Source of the DNA: Spodoptera frugiperda
Lineage: Eukaryota; Arthropoda; Insecta; Lepidoptera; Noctuidae
Direction of reading: 5' to 3'
Length of the DNA stretch: 64,000 nt
Assembly: GCF_023101765.2 (NCBI RefSeq)
Contig: NC_064219.1
Coordinates: forward strand, 10,891,774 to 10,955,773
Part shown: piece by piece, positions 30,001-37,390 of the stretch
Numbering within the stretch: the stretch's first letter is position 1
Layout: each line of letters starts with the position of its first letter
Translations under genes and position numbers: made by a program
The notes under the pieces: generated by a model
What the model was told of the DNA's origin: nothing
Seen by the model: only the letters and a program-made list of their open reading frames with translations
Databases searched by the model: none

Positions 30001-33000
30001 TGATATAACATCTCCACATAATACTCATACATTTATAATAGCCGGATATCTATAGCTTTACTATTATCTATACTTTTTAGTACATAAAGCTTAAGAGTTT
30101 GTTTCTTTTGTAAGTATTTTTTTTATGGAACACGCCATAAACGAGCAGGCGTATCACCTGATAGTAAGCAATCGCCGCCGCCCATGGACACTTGAAACAC
30201 CAGAGGCGGTACAAGTGCGTTGCCGGCCTTTTGGGGGTTAGGAAATTCAGGGTTGTTGGGGAATCGGGGATTGGGAAGATTGGGAAGGGGGAATTGGGCT
30301 TCCGATAACCTCACCCACACAATGAAACACAACCCAAGCTTTGTTTCACGTCGGTTTTCGGTGAGGCTGTGGTATCACTCCGGTCGAGCTGGCCCATTCG
30401 TGCCGAAGCATGGCTCTCCTACATTTTCTTAAGTATACCATACCATAACTTTTCAGCAGTGGGTGGTAAAGAAATTTTATCCGTTGTTCTAGGAGTCCCT
30501 ACAGAAGGTATTGGAGGAAGCTCTGCAAATGAATGAACCGCTGAAGATCCACTCGAAGCTGCTGGATATTTACGTGGAGACAGGCAAGCACCAGGACCTG
30601 GTGGCGCTGGTGGAGCTGATGATGAGGAAGTACAAGCGTGAACCCAGCATGTACATACAGTGCGGGGCTGCCTGCTTCCAACTTGGACTGGTGGAAAAGG
30701 CGCGCCAGGTCAGTCATTCATTCAGGGGCCTTAGTCTGCTATTACAATTGTATCAGAATGGTCGATCACTGAGCAGTGCGAGAGGGACGGAGCTATGGAG
30801 GTTGTATAGCTCCGTCCCTCTTGCACTGTTCAGTTTCATTTCCTTCATTTTTTCTTTTAAGTACCCGAATGAAATCTTGTTATCATTTTGCTTATTTTAA
30901 TTACGTTACTTTTACGTTTGACGAGGCAATTCGACTGATTTCAAGTCACACTAGAGGCTCATAGTCATAAATAGTATGGCTTACTTTTCTCTTGTACAAC
31001 ATACACTTATTACTAAGTCCTTAGCACTCAAACATGGTGCAGCCGTTTCTCAAGTGTAAGATTATGATAACTTTGATAACGTAGGACTTTCGTAGGCACT
31101 GCATTATTAATAAACATTACTTGTGTAGACATGTTTAGACAAGTTCGTACTTGTTTTGTTCATGAGTTATGCAAGAATACGATACATGAACTTACTATGC
31201 GACGACACACATACAGCCTGATATTTTTATCAACAGCCAATTTTTTTCTGAGAATTAGCTATCATTCAAACATTCCATTTTTCTTTAATAATAATAATAA
31301 GTTATTTTGACCATTTTATTGTTCTTCTTAACCGATATTCTTCAGTAAAGTCGGTTATTTTTATTAGTAAAAAGTTTTTTTTTTATTCAAAAATTGGAGG
31401 TTTGAATGATACTTAACTGTCAAAAAAAATTTGGCTGGTGATAAAAAAATCAGGCTGTATATTACGTACCGCAGTGTATTAAATGGCCTATTCAAAATTT
31501 TATAAGAACAATAGTACCTCTATTATTCTTATCAAATTATCTTGTATTTTAACCGACTTCAAAAAAATAAAGTGGGTCACTGTTTTCTTAAGTGACAGAA
31601 TTAAGCCTCGTTTCCACTAGGGACATAATATGTCGTGCGACATGTGTCCCCGGAGATATGGGGCGATGTGTCTGGGCTTTAATCGTTATGTTGATTGAAT
31701 CTTTCTATCCTTAGCTCTATATTTGCCATAATCTAACTAGAACTGTCTTTTTCAGGTGATGCAAAAAGCTATTTCTCTGCTCGAGAAGAAAGAACGTAAG
31801 TCATTTGTATTGTTTAATGATTTCTGGAGATCAATTTCTGGATTTTAAATATCTATAAGGGGCCGTTCAAGTATTACGTAAGCAGATTTATTGCAATTAT
31901 TTACCCCCCCATCCCCCTTGTCAGCAAAAGTAAGCAAAGCTCTTACCCCCTCCCCCCATGCTTACGTAAACATTTGTCAATTAATGTATTGTTTTTTTAA
32001 TTTTATAATGTTATAATTATAATTTGAAAAATAAGAAAATAGATTTAGGATAGAGATTATATTTTACTGAAACGGTATTCAACATAGAGTAAAGGACAAA
32101 AATATTATATCTTACTAACATAACAAACTTATTTTAAATTTTTGGTACATATATTAAATTCAAATTAACAGTCTTCAGTCCATGAAACCCGAATCCATGA
32201 TTCTAAGTTTTCGATGACATTGGATTGCTTCGATTGCTGCTCAGTGTTGTGAGTCTGCTCGCTTTCATCCGATTTTGGAATGTCTACGTCATTCTCATCG
32301 AGCCATTCAACATCATGGTGCTCTAAATTTTGAATAATGCACATCAGTTCATTAGCACGACGAGCAGCGACTCTTACAGGTCTAACTTTCCTATCAGTGT
32401 GCGTGTTTACTTTCTTATGGATCTTTTCGATGTGACGATTTAGTGACTTGACGGAAGCATGATAAAGACCACACGTTTTGCATGTTCGACTTGATAGCCT
32501 CAATTGTACCGTCGGACAAAAATAATCGTATGGCATTTGCAGGAAATCTTTGAGTGAAGCACTTAAGCGTAGAGCTAAATTGACTGGAAGATTAAGAAAT
32601 TGCCCTCCTTCATCTAAAACCAAGTCATCAACTGTTTGTTTTACTTTTACAGGTGGTGGAAGAAACCTGTTGTCTAGTAATCTAAATAGTCCACTTCTTG
32701 GACGACAGCATTCTGTATTTCTACATTTTACAATTTGGAGCAAGTATTGGCTTTCACGCACATGTTCTGAATACCATTTAATGTCTGGAAAATCAGGAAG
32801 ATCTTGTTCACCTGCCCCAACATATTTTGCATTAACATTATAGCCATCAATTTCCATTGAACTCCATACTTCAGCTAATACTTTTCCTGCAAATTCGAAA
32901 TTAGATCTTTCTAAATGTTCATCAATTGTAACGCCACGTTCATCCAAATGAGACCCAAAATGGTCATGAGGCAATATTAAACCAGCCAGTTCCCGACTAA

Positions 33001-36000
33001 GAGGAGCCATTCTGCGCTCTACTCTGTTATACGCACTTCTTCCGGGAGCATTGGTAGCTAAAAACAATGCATCGAGATCATGTCGCTTAAAGTGTTGTAT
33101 AGCAAACCCTATGACTTTTTGATAACGCGGATTTTCATCTGGCCCTCCATCAACCGTCATGATTACCACTGGTTTTACTAGTCCATGGTCAGTTTTAGCT
33201 AATGGTCGAAACTCTTCAAGTTCGAGAAGCGTCTCGAAATCCTGAGCATGAGTATTAGCAGTAGATGAACTATGCTTTCCACTTCGAATAGCGATGTATG
33301 TTGGTCCAGAATATCCAACGGCTTGCGGTTGTCCTAGCATATTGGAAGTGATTTTGATACCAGCATAAACAGATGGTATTAATTTATGACGCTCAGCGAT
33401 TACCCAATCGTGATCAGGCAATTTGATTCTATATTCCATGTGCATTAGAAGAGGTGCTTGCTTATTTGCCGCAGTTACGCCAATAGGGACTCGAGCTTTA
33501 TCATCTTGAGATATGAAAAATACTTGATCTGGTCCTAGTATGGATGCTATGTTCTCTAAATAATGGATTGATGTTTCAGCGAACTTGCTATCTAAGTGGC
33601 TCTTGTGGTGATCAGTTTGAGCCCGAATGAGCTTAACAGGGACTGTCGATACATGTCTTCGTCCCTCTGCAGAATTAGATTTTCTGGGAATCAAACGAAG
33701 ATATGTCCCACTGCGACTAATGTCAAATCCCATTTTACGTAATTCTTGTGTGAGTTCATCAAGAGTTTTTACGCTGCGAATTGATTCCGTTCGTCTTCTA
33801 TCATCTGCTGCACTCCCAAATAAAGCTATATCCGCGATTGTTTTCAATAGTAAAGGTTGATTGCTTTCAAGATTAGGACGTCCCACTGAATCCCTCAGAG
33901 ATAGTCTTTTTTTCATTTCTGGATTTTCATGACAAATATCTTCTAACTTTCTTTTCATACCATCCCTGTGTTTCTTCTGGGCAACTGCGTTTTGAACCTT
34001 CCTGTTTAAAGACTGTTTTGCTGTTTTTATTTCCTCGCGCAACTTAATGATCTGTTTATCAACTTCAGCACGGATTGACATAGTATCTCTGGCAGAATAC
34101 AAAGCATTCAAATTTTTTTCGAGTAGAGCAATCTTATTTTTCATAGCTTCCTGAGAAGGTTTTGGTCTCTGTTTATCTGTATTTTTATTAATTTCGCATT
34201 GCTGTTGTGATTCATTACCGGTTTTTATTTTATCTTCTTCCTGTTTTTTAATATTTGAAGCTGGCTGTGTAATTTGTGTTTTTTCTGCAGGTTTACAGGT
34301 TGCCTAAAAATAAAAACTTTCTATGGGTTCTGCTAAAGATTCTCTTATTAAGCTACATAAATACAAAGTATGGCAATAAATATGGTAAATACAAAACCCT
34401 ATGGCTTTAAATCTAATATCTTTAAACGAGCAAATCGTTCCGGTCACAAAATACAGGGTGTTATAGTCTATTCAAGTAGGTATTTAAAAGAATATAAACA
34501 ATCTTGATATGTCTTTTTATTGAAATATGCAATTATAAAATCAGATATCTGTAAAGGTGCGTACAGACATCGCGAGGCTTGCGCCGCGAATGGTTCGTCT
34601 CGCATACATCAACCTGAGGCATGCTACGGCACATGTATACGTGCGAACCATTCGCGGCGCACGCCTCACGATGTTTGTACGCACCTTTATGTATTTACAG
34701 AAAAGCAATTTTTTAATATTGGTTGAGTTTTTAAATGAATCACAACAGATTTTACACAGTTTACAATTTTAAACCACATATTTCAATAAAAAGACATATA
34801 AAGATTGTTTACATTCTGTTAAATACCTATTTGAATAGAGTATAGTTTTCTGTAGGTATATAATATATATGTATAAAACTGACATCCTGTATTTTGTGAC
34901 CAATTGACGGAATCAATTATAAGAAATAAATCTATATAATGAATATTACCTCTATACTTTAAGATAGGCCATAATATTTTCTAATTAGCAAAGAGAAACT
35001 TTTTGGCGATTTCTAATATTTCTAGTAGGTACCTAAAATGATTTCGTCACTCACCTTAGAAAAAAATGTAGTAAATTGGATTTATTCTTAGTCGCTGCTT
35101 GCAATTCTTCTTCGATTCTCTTAGATACAATAATATCTAGTTCCTTGTCGGATTTTGCTTGTAATTTATAATTTCGCCACACTTCGTTAACTAACTTTTG
35201 TACATTTTGTACTTTCGTACTTGTATGAGATTTTTTAAAACTTTCAAACAATTTTTGGTATAACTTGGATTTGTCTATTTGAAATGACATCTTATTTAAA
35301 CATTAAACTTTGGATAATGGAATGAATGGTAACACAAATGTTAACTTGCTTTACTATGCTTACAATACGTCTACTCGCTATAGCAGCCAAACGAAACAAT
35401 ACACTGATAGAGGAAATTTAGACAAGTGAACAGCGCGCGGTAATTCCCTTACTCGGTTCTAAAGCGAGTAGGGGAATTACCGCGCACTGTTCACTAAATG
35501 TATGTATTACTTGCGGGAATCCCCGAAAATGCTTTTCGTTTTCAAGCAAAGACAATGTGTGGGTTGCCATTCGTGTAAAAAAGAAAATAACTACCGATGA
35601 CGTAATCATCATCTAGACTCCCCTACCCCCCATGTCATCCAAAATAAGCAAAGCAAAGACCCCCCCGCCCCCCCATAGTGCTTACGTAATAATTGAACGG
35701 CCCCTAAGGTATATCCCACCATTTGGTATTAGGTTAATACCAAATTGCCCCAATAAAGTGTTGTTATATTTTTGACCTAAAAATAGGCCTCTTTTGGACG
35801 TACACTGAGACGAAATCCAAAATTTTACTATTAGTATATTGTTGTGTGGGGTACCGGCAGATTAGAATACAACGTGTCCTCACCGCTACACTTCTAGCGG
35901 GTGTTCTAAAGCTCTTAATACACGTCCCAATTTGGTTGAACGCAGTAACTACCCTGAAATTGCTACACATGTTACAACGGTCGGACAGCCAACCATCAGA

Positions 36001-37368
36001 AACCTTTACCCAATGTCGCCATTGTTACGGCAATTGTGGTGTTCTACGGTAATAACTGTACTACACAACATTACAATTTGGTCGTGTTCAGGCGGCCGGG
36101 CTCGACCAATTTGGGACGTGTATTAAGAGCTTAAGAACTGACTATAGAAGATCAGGCACCAGCGGTCTCTGGTCTCCGCAGCCGTCTCAGCAGTTGGCTG
36201 TAACGGATAGTTGATGTTGTGGCTCTTTCCTCAAAAGACCACTACAGAATGAACTTGCACGGTTCTCCGACATCTTTAATTGATTTTGTCTGGACTTTAA
36301 AAGAGACTATGACCTCTGAGTTTGTTACGGCATTCCTTCTCAGAGTAGTCCGATAGGAAATGGCGGCCTCATCTAGTTATTTAAGAGAAAAGAACGCGAA
36401 AAGAGTTACATTGTAACCTATTTGCAAAAATAAATATCATTTATCATTTGACTGCACGGTTGGCGCGGTGGCTGGGCAACTGGCTACCGTGCAACGGGTA
36501 GCGGGTTCGATTCCCGCACGGAGCAACTCTTTGTGTGATCCACAAATTGTTGTTTCGGGTCTGGGTGTCATGTGCATGTGAAATTGTATGTTTGTAAACG
36601 CACCCACGACACAGGAGAAAACCCTAATGTGGGGCAACGTTTAAAAAAATGATGTTTGTGTGTAGACGTGGCAGTGCTGGTGCAGTTTGCGTTGATGGAG
36701 AACCGCAACGGTGGCCGGGAGCGAGCTGAAGCGCTGTTCGAGCAGGTGCTGGCTGTGTATCCCGCCCGCGTCGACGTCTGCAGCACATACGTCGATATGC
36801 TGCTCAAAAATGGCGACAAGGACCATATCAGGTCAGTAATCTTATTATACACTATATTTTTTATTATAACCACCTTCCTAGATCTACTGTTTTTTATGGA
36901 ATAAACCGATAAACGAGCAGACGGATCACCTGATGGTAAGCAATCGCCGCCGCCCATGGACACTTGAAACACCAAAAGCGTACGTTGCCGACCTTTTGGG
37001 AGTTTACCATTGTCGAAAAGCATCTTTAAATTTTTTGTTAGTGGAGTAGCTATTCTAACTTCTAATCCGAAATCAGTTACCAATTTCCATCTAAAATCTT
37101 TGCAGTAAGATTGACTTTTGACATTGCCTAGTTTTATAGTGTTTCTGGACTTTCTTATGGAGGTTATTAATTTTGTTCGTTAAAATGATTGTATGTTAAT
37201 TTGTACAGGCAAGTAATGGAACGCATGACATCGCAAAAGTTGCCAGCGAGGAAAATGAAGATTTTGTTCAAGAAATGGATCGAGGTTGAGGAGAGGATGG
37301 GAGATCACGAGCAAGTCGAGGTTGTACGGCAGCGAGCCGCTCAGTACATGGAGAAAGCCAAGTTCTAA
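60..37368 (+). CDS. RRP5: RRP5/PDCD11 homologue, rRNA-processing protein, 21 exons
   Basis: Nucleolar ribosome-biogenesis factor; in known eukaryotes RRP5 acts in early pre-rRNA cleavages for both subunits. Exons by GT-AG sites and continuous phase: 60-134, 203-346, 1072-1227, 1830-1977, 2486-2605, 3332-3495, 3819-3926, 4606-4743, 11065-11197, 13299-13487, 13897-13988, 14445-14600, 15660-15779, 16210-16287, 16424-17425, 17704-17916, 19006-19134, 30493-30708, 31756-31795, 36666-36831, 37209-37368. They give 1,248 aa. The N-terminus has the family FPRGG motif. About six S1-like folds span residues 75-605 (for example VSSVEDHGYVMDIG near 180 and the VQFFNNVVGYVP segment near 550). Exon 15 (608-941) is a Lys/Glu-rich linker. 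The HAT array is about 985-1245, with NSSQLWIAYMAFHLQ closely matching human PDCD11. Human RRP5 is about 1,870 aa, so later S1 repeats are absent. Intron 8 (6.3 kb) and intron 17 (11.4 kb) hold nested genes and transposons. The start ATG lies only 59 nt into the window, so upstream UTR is not visible. Confidence 0.93.
1331..1574 (-). mobile_element. tRNA-derived SINE, family 1
   Basis: The minus strand carries a B-box-like GGTTCGATTCCCGGG after a tRNA-like head, then the body with AATTTTCGTAAAAG-type and ATATGGCAATAGG segments. RRP5 intron 3. Confidence 0.7.
2270..2450 (+). mobile_element. tRNA-derived SINE, family 2, before RRP5 exon 5
   Basis: GGCGCGGTGGCTGAGCAACT head, B box GCGGGTTCGATTCCCGC, body TGTGTGATCCACAAATTGTT and GGGTCTGGGTGTCATGTG. 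It ends about 35 bp before the exon 5 acceptor. Confidence 0.75.
4085..4285 (-). mobile_element. Non-LTR 3'-end repeat in RRP5 intron 7
   Basis: Reverse-orientation copy with GGGCGGCGGCGATTGCTTAA near 4201 and the complement of the GGGGAATTGGAGATTTGG region. Confidence 0.6.
5649..5828 (+). repeat. Tandem 90-bp duplication in a retroelement fragment
   Basis: Two copies of a 90-bp unit starting GTAGATATCCAGTTGGATAT (5649 and 5739), differing at almost no position. The unit includes GAGCTGCGGACTACCTAGTG from the non-LTR 3' UTR, and the rest of that UTR follows to 5920. Confidence 0.8.
5921..6869. other. RRP5 intron 8, no gene seen
   Basis: AT-rich intron sequence between repeat debris and the duplicated gene A flank. 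No coding or clear mobile structure seen. Confidence 0.5.
6870..8693. repeat. 3' flank of gene A, duplicated at 37.9-39.7 kb
   Basis: Shares blocks in the same order with 37901-39713: the GATTAAGAGAAAA start; the 90-bp block at 7490-7580 matching 38996-39087 (TTCTGCACGGTTCCACAAAA); AAATGCTAAT near 7643; and GTATTTGTACAT near 8430. Distance to the stop codon of A (or B) is about 1.8 kb in both. Probably gene A 3' UTR and flank inside RRP5 intron 8. The 90-bp block could also be a dispersed repeat. Confidence 0.6.
8694..19143 (-). CDS. Gene A: nuclear-type coiled-coil protein, interleaved with and antisense to RRP5
   Basis: Three exons on the minus strand: 19143-18982, 11945-11829 and 10985-8694, all phase 0, giving 856 aa. 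Exon 1 starts at an ATG directly after a TTCACAG acceptor, so an untranslated 5' exon is expected. It ends at a consensus GTAAGT donor and is antisense to RRP5 exon 17. Exon 2 (39 codons) is a polar Gly/Ala/Lys/Gln linker inside RRP5 intron 9. Exon 3 (763 aa) lies in RRP5 intron 8. It opens with the SV40-type motif PKKRK (residues 98-102), then runs as almost unbroken Lys/Glu/Gln-rich coiled coil to about residue 815, and ends in a Pro/Ser-rich tail. Gene B has the same exon order, phases and motif, which supports the gene model. I do not recognise a named family; myosin-tail-like matches would only reflect composition. A nuclear or chromosomal structural role is inference. Exon 3 is secure; exons 1 and 2 rest on splice sites and the match to B. 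Confidence 0.8.
11230..11332. mobile_element. MITE, TCATTTAATG family
   Basis: Ends CAGAGTCATTTAATG and CATTAAATGACTCTGAG with TTCCTTAGCA-type centre. A related copy at 38165-38465 is split by another insertion, and a fragment is at 5035-5100. Confidence 0.65.
11664..11816. mobile_element. MITE, AGTACCCTTAGTACGAG family
   Basis: Inverted ends with inner hairpin arms GCGTTCGGTGCTCTGATTGG and CCAATCAGAGCACCGAACG. Relatives are at 18267-18410, 29350-29480 and 57831-57989. Sits next to gene A exon 2. Confidence 0.7.
12090..12195. mobile_element. MITE, relative of the 41.8-kb palindrome
   Basis: GGGGCCTTAGTCTGCT at the left and AATAGCAGACTAAGCCCC at the right; part of the left arm is deleted. 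Lies just outside gene A exon 2. Confidence 0.7.
12313..12449. mobile_element. MITE with GCCCGAATACTCAAACG ends
   Basis: Inverted arms GCCCGAATACTCAAACGATA and GCGTTTGAGTATTCGGGC, extending into AAAATTGAGT matches. RRP5 intron 9 and gene A intron 1. Confidence 0.75.
12775..13055 (+). mobile_element. tRNA-derived SINE, family 1
   Basis: Head TGGCTTAGTGGTTGCATACG, B box GGGTTCGATTCCCGGG, body through ATATGGCAATAGGCTCACC to CTTCGGGGATTAAAGGCGTG. A Helitron-like element follows directly. Confidence 0.75.
13062..13265 (+). mobile_element. Helitron-like short element ending in CTAG
   Basis: Starts ATACTAATATTATAAAGCTG, runs through AACGCGCTAATCTCCGGAAC, ends GAAACCGCGCGGAAGTAGCTAG-type with a small GC hairpin. 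Further copies: 14757-14945 (-), 23398-23641 (-), 23955-24115 (-), 27925-28108 (+), 29065-29205 (+, partial), 21120-21240 (-, partial). It lies 33 bp before RRP5 exon 10. Confidence 0.65.
14221..14276. repeat. CA microsatellite
   Basis: Two CA runs (14221-14235 and 14258-14273) separated by ATACATACTAGGTATTC-type sequence. RRP5 intron 11. Confidence 0.85.
14757..14945 (-). mobile_element. Helitron-like short element
   Basis: Reverse copy in RRP5 intron 12: TTTCACCCGCACTGTTCGGC at one end, TTCTTCAGCTTTATATATTA at the other. Confidence 0.55.
15318..15563. mobile_element. MITE with AGGCGTAGCCAGG ends
   Basis: Left ATAGGCGTAGCCAGG, right CCTGGCTACGCCTACG; A-rich and C-rich runs inside. RRP5 intron 12. 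Confidence 0.65.
15820..16025 (-). mobile_element. SINE family 1, head missing
   Basis: Minus-strand body only: the reverse complement of CCTATTATCCCCGAAGGAGT through ATATGGCAATAGG to an AATTTTCGAAACACCG-type segment. Confidence 0.65.
18267..18410. mobile_element. MITE, AGTACCCTTAGTACGAG family
   Basis: CCTTAATACGAGTTAC at the left, AACTCGTACTAGGAGTACT at the right, with the CGCGTTCGGTG hairpin inside. RRP5 intron 16. Confidence 0.65.
18674..18943. mobile_element. hAT-type MITE in RRP5 intron 16
   Basis: Ends CAGTGCCGGCG and CGCCGGCACTG and the same inner CGGGCGAAAATATTGTGG segment as the 43.3-kb copy, in the opposite internal orientation. It ends only 62 bp before RRP5 exon 17. Confidence 0.7.
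19474..21067 (-). mobile_element. Tc1/mariner-type transposon in RRP5 intron 17
   Basis: Terminal inverted repeats begin GTCAAAACAAAATAAGGG at the left, with the exact complement at the right end (about 22 bp). TA dinucleotides flank both sides as the expected target duplication. It is about 1.6 kb, with one transposase frame on the minus strand. Confidence 0.9.
19730..20764 (-). pseudogene. Tc1-type DD34E transposase, one nonsense mutation
   Basis: The frame begins MPRIRRHMDLQ with paired helix-turn-helix domains and an Arg-rich GRP-like linker. The catalytic D lies in LFTDESKVN, the second in LMHDNARAH, and the E in DLNPIEH, with 34 residues between the second D and the E. Two residues later the normally conserved Trp codon reads TGA at about 19913-19915, so the first ORF stops at 283 aa. 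Beyond that stop the frame is open for about 60 codons to a stop at 19730, so the copy is recently inactivated. Confidence 0.88.
21805..21968 (-). mobile_element. Truncated non-LTR 3' UTR
   Basis: The plus strand reads a T-run, then AAAATCATCCAATGACTTCT, GTGTCAGACTCTTACTGACT and TAGTCCGCAGCTCCGGAT; same 3' UTR as the element at 49.5-50.1 kb. Confidence 0.65.
22411..23270. repeat. Minisatellite, about 172 bp x 5
   Basis: Units start CCTACAATATAGATATA at 22411, 22582, 22752, 22927 and 23097, spaced 170-175 bp. Each holds a TATATACGTATGTA stretch and the box ACTAGTATAAACTGACC. Copies differ by a few substitutions and TA-run length. The array lies in RRP5 intron 17. Confidence 0.9.
23398..23641 (-). 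mobile_element. Helitron-like element with internal duplication
   Basis: Reverse copy of the 13.06-kb family. The segment AATTATTCAAATCGGACCAG occurs twice (near 23508 and 23552), so about 44 bp are tandemly duplicated. Confidence 0.6.
24440..25830. repeat. Upstream block of gene A, duplicated at 41.7-42.7 kb
   Basis: Matches 41660-42690 in the same orientation and order: GGACAAAGGAACA, ACCTTCAGATCACATT, CTGAATGGCGCGG, and TTTTTATTTCACGTAA followed by TTTTGCAAACGTCT. It lies upstream of the first coding exon of A, as the partner block does for B, so it may hold the promoter and untranslated 5' exon. Within it, 25440-25560 matches 38336-38420 (GTGATCATGGCGCTTGCAAC), part of a dispersed element. 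Confidence 0.6.
26473..26745 (+). mobile_element. tRNA-derived SINE, family 1
   Basis: Head GTCAAGTGGTCGCAAGTGCG, B box region GGGATCGATTCTCGGGCC, same body as the 12.8-kb copy. RRP5 intron 17. Confidence 0.7.
27160..27412 (+). mobile_element. Truncated non-LTR 3' UTR
   Basis: Plus-orientation copy (GGTTTTTAGTCAGTAAGAGT, GAAGTCATTGGATGATTTTG, then an A-run), flanked on both sides by other retroelement debris (27070-27160 and 27413-27645). Confidence 0.6.
27925..28108 (+). mobile_element. Helitron-like short element ending in CTAG
   Basis: AATATAAAGCTGAAGAGTTT start, GCGCGGAAGTAGCTAGTT end. RRP5 intron 17. Confidence 0.6.
29350..29480. mobile_element. Degraded MITE, AGTACCCTTAGTACGAG family
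   Basis: Left end CAGTACCCTTAGTACGAGTG. The centre is replaced and the right end is weak. RRP5 intron 17. Confidence 0.5.
30118..30432 (+). mobile_element. Non-LTR 3'-end repeat, CCGCCGCCCATGGACACTTG family
   Basis: Fullest copy of a repeat with CACCTGATAGTAAGCAATCG, CCGCCGCCCATGGACACTTG, GGGGAATCGGGGATTGGG and GCCGAAGCATGGCTCTCC. It ends about 60 bp before RRP5 exon 18. Other copies or pieces: 2735-2800, 4085-4285, 12190-12300, 18415-18560, 36893-37005, 40685-40885, 63310-63548. Confidence 0.65.
30724..30832. mobile_element. MITE fragment after RRP5 exon 18
   Basis: Left arm of the same palindromic family (GGGGCCTTAGTCTGCTATTA), starting only 16 bp after the exon 18 donor; the right arm is missing. 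Confidence 0.7.
31213..31460. mobile_element. MITE with ACAGCCTGAT ends
   Basis: Left ACAGCCTGATATTTTTATCA, right a complement of that with minor changes (AAAAAAATCAGGCTGTA). Inner arms around ATCATTCAAACATTCC also pair. RRP5 intron 18. Confidence 0.65.
32165..34303 (-). CDS. DDE transposase main exon, intact
   Basis: Open for 712 codons from a TTTTTAG acceptor at 34304-34305 to a stop at 32165; the first internal Met is at 34144. An N-terminal coiled coil and Lys-rich part is followed by a core with candidate catalytic residues: Asp in FFISQDDKARV, Asp in VDGGPDENPRY, and Glu in SAYNRVERRMAP, with 43 residues between the second Asp and the Glu. A C-terminal C2H2 finger follows (C-x2-C-x12-H-x4-H within CKTCGLYHASVKSLNRH). 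The tail is acidic. The intact frame suggests recent activity. It is a mobile-element gene, not a host gene. Confidence 0.75.
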   Translation of the reverse strand, partial: ATCKPAEKTQITQPASNIKKQEEDKIKTGNESQQQCEINKNTDKQRPKPSQEAMKNKIALLEKNLNALYSARDTMSIRAEVDKQIIKLREEIKTAKQSLNRKVQNAVAQKKHRDGMKRKLEDICHENPEMKKRLSLRDSVGRPNLESNQPLLLKTIADIALFGSAADDRRRTESIRSVKTLDELTQELRKMGFDISRSGTYLRLIPRKSNSAEGRRHVSTVPVKLIRAQTDHHKSHLDSKFAETSIHYLENIASILGPDQVFFISQDDKARVPIGVTAANKQAPLLMHMEYRIKLPDHDWVIAERHKLIPSVYAGIKITSNMLGQPQAVGYSGPTYIAIRSGKHSSSTANTHAQDFETLLELEEFRPLAKTDHGLVKPVVIMTVDGGPDENPRYQKVIGFAIQHFKRHDLDALFLATNAPGRSAYNRVERRMAPLSRELAGLILPHDHFGSHLDERGVTIDEHLERSNFEFAGKVLAEVWSSMEIDGYNVNAKYVGAGEQDLPDFPDIKWYSEHVRESQYLLQIVKCRNTECCRPRSGLFRLLDNRFLPPPVKVKQTVDDLVLDEGGQFLNLPVNLALRLSASLKDFLQMPYDYFCPTVQLRLSSRTCKTCGLYHASVKSLNRHIEKIHKKVNTHTDRKVRPVRVAARRANELMCIIQNLEHHDVEWLDENDVDIPKSDESEQTHNTEQQSKQSNVIENLESWIRVSWTEDC
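34433..34912. mobile_element. Nested inverted-repeat elements inside the transposon intron
   Basis: An outer inverted repeat has arms of about 100 bp (for example AAAGACATATAAAGATTGTT near 34790 against its complement near 34500; the ends read like GGTCACAAAATACAGG). A second hairpin is nested within it at 34557-34690, with arms starting AAGGTGCGTACA and containing GCCGCGAATGGTTCG. Confidence 0.65.
35055..35290 (-). CDS. Possible first exon of the same transposase
   Basis: Starts MSFQIDKSKLYQKLF at 35290 and ends at a GTGAGT donor (35054). It gives 78 codons plus 2 nt, but the main exon is entered in phase 0, so the join is off by one base. An A7 run on the plus strand at 35060-35066 is the obvious place for a one-base indel or assembly error. 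An unseen extra exon is also possible. Confidence 0.4.
35428..35493. repeat. Short perfect hairpin
   Basis: Arms read GAACAGCGCGCGGTAATTCC and the near-complement AATTACCGCGCACTGTTC, with a short spacer that is itself palindromic around TCTAAAG. Confidence 0.6.
35911..36130. mobile_element. MITE with GCTCTTAATACACGTCCC ends
   Basis: Left GCTCTTAATACACGTCCCAA and its exact complement at the right. No ORF of substance. RRP5 intron 19, 200 bp after the 3.8-kb transposon. Confidence 0.75.
36460..36635 (+). mobile_element. tRNA-derived SINE, family 2, before RRP5 exon 20
   Basis: Same head, B box and body as at 2270. It ends about 30 bp before the exon 20 acceptor. Confidence 0.75.
36893..37005 (+). 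mobile_element. Non-LTR 3'-end repeat fragment in RRP5 intron 20
   Basis: TTTATGGAATAAACCGATAA start and CCGCCGCCCATGGACACTTG core; truncated after about 110 bp. Confidence 0.6.
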
Positions 37369-37390
37369 TCATGTGATCATTAATGTAATT

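Larger units (their letters stand above)
26000..30100. other. RRP5 intron 17, transposon debris
   Basis: Besides the SINE, non-LTR and Helitron-like pieces listed, 26040-26240 is a further retroelement fragment and 28400-28610 a different short element (CTATAACTCCAGAACGCACG). The rest is AT-rich with no coding signal. Confidence 0.5.
31859..35704 (-). mobile_element. 3.8-kb DNA transposon with GGGGCC ends (Sola- or Zator-like)
   Basis: Ends are inverted: GGGGCCGTTCAAGTATTACG at the left and its complement at the right with one mismatch. Flanks read TAAG on both sides, a 4-bp target duplication. Both ends have C/G homopolymer-rich subterminal stretches and inner copies of the TTACGTAAGCA motif. 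It lies in RRP5 intron 19 and carries the transposase described separately. A 4-bp duplication fits Sola; the catalytic spacing resembles Zator/ISAzo13. I leave the superfamily open. Confidence 0.75.
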
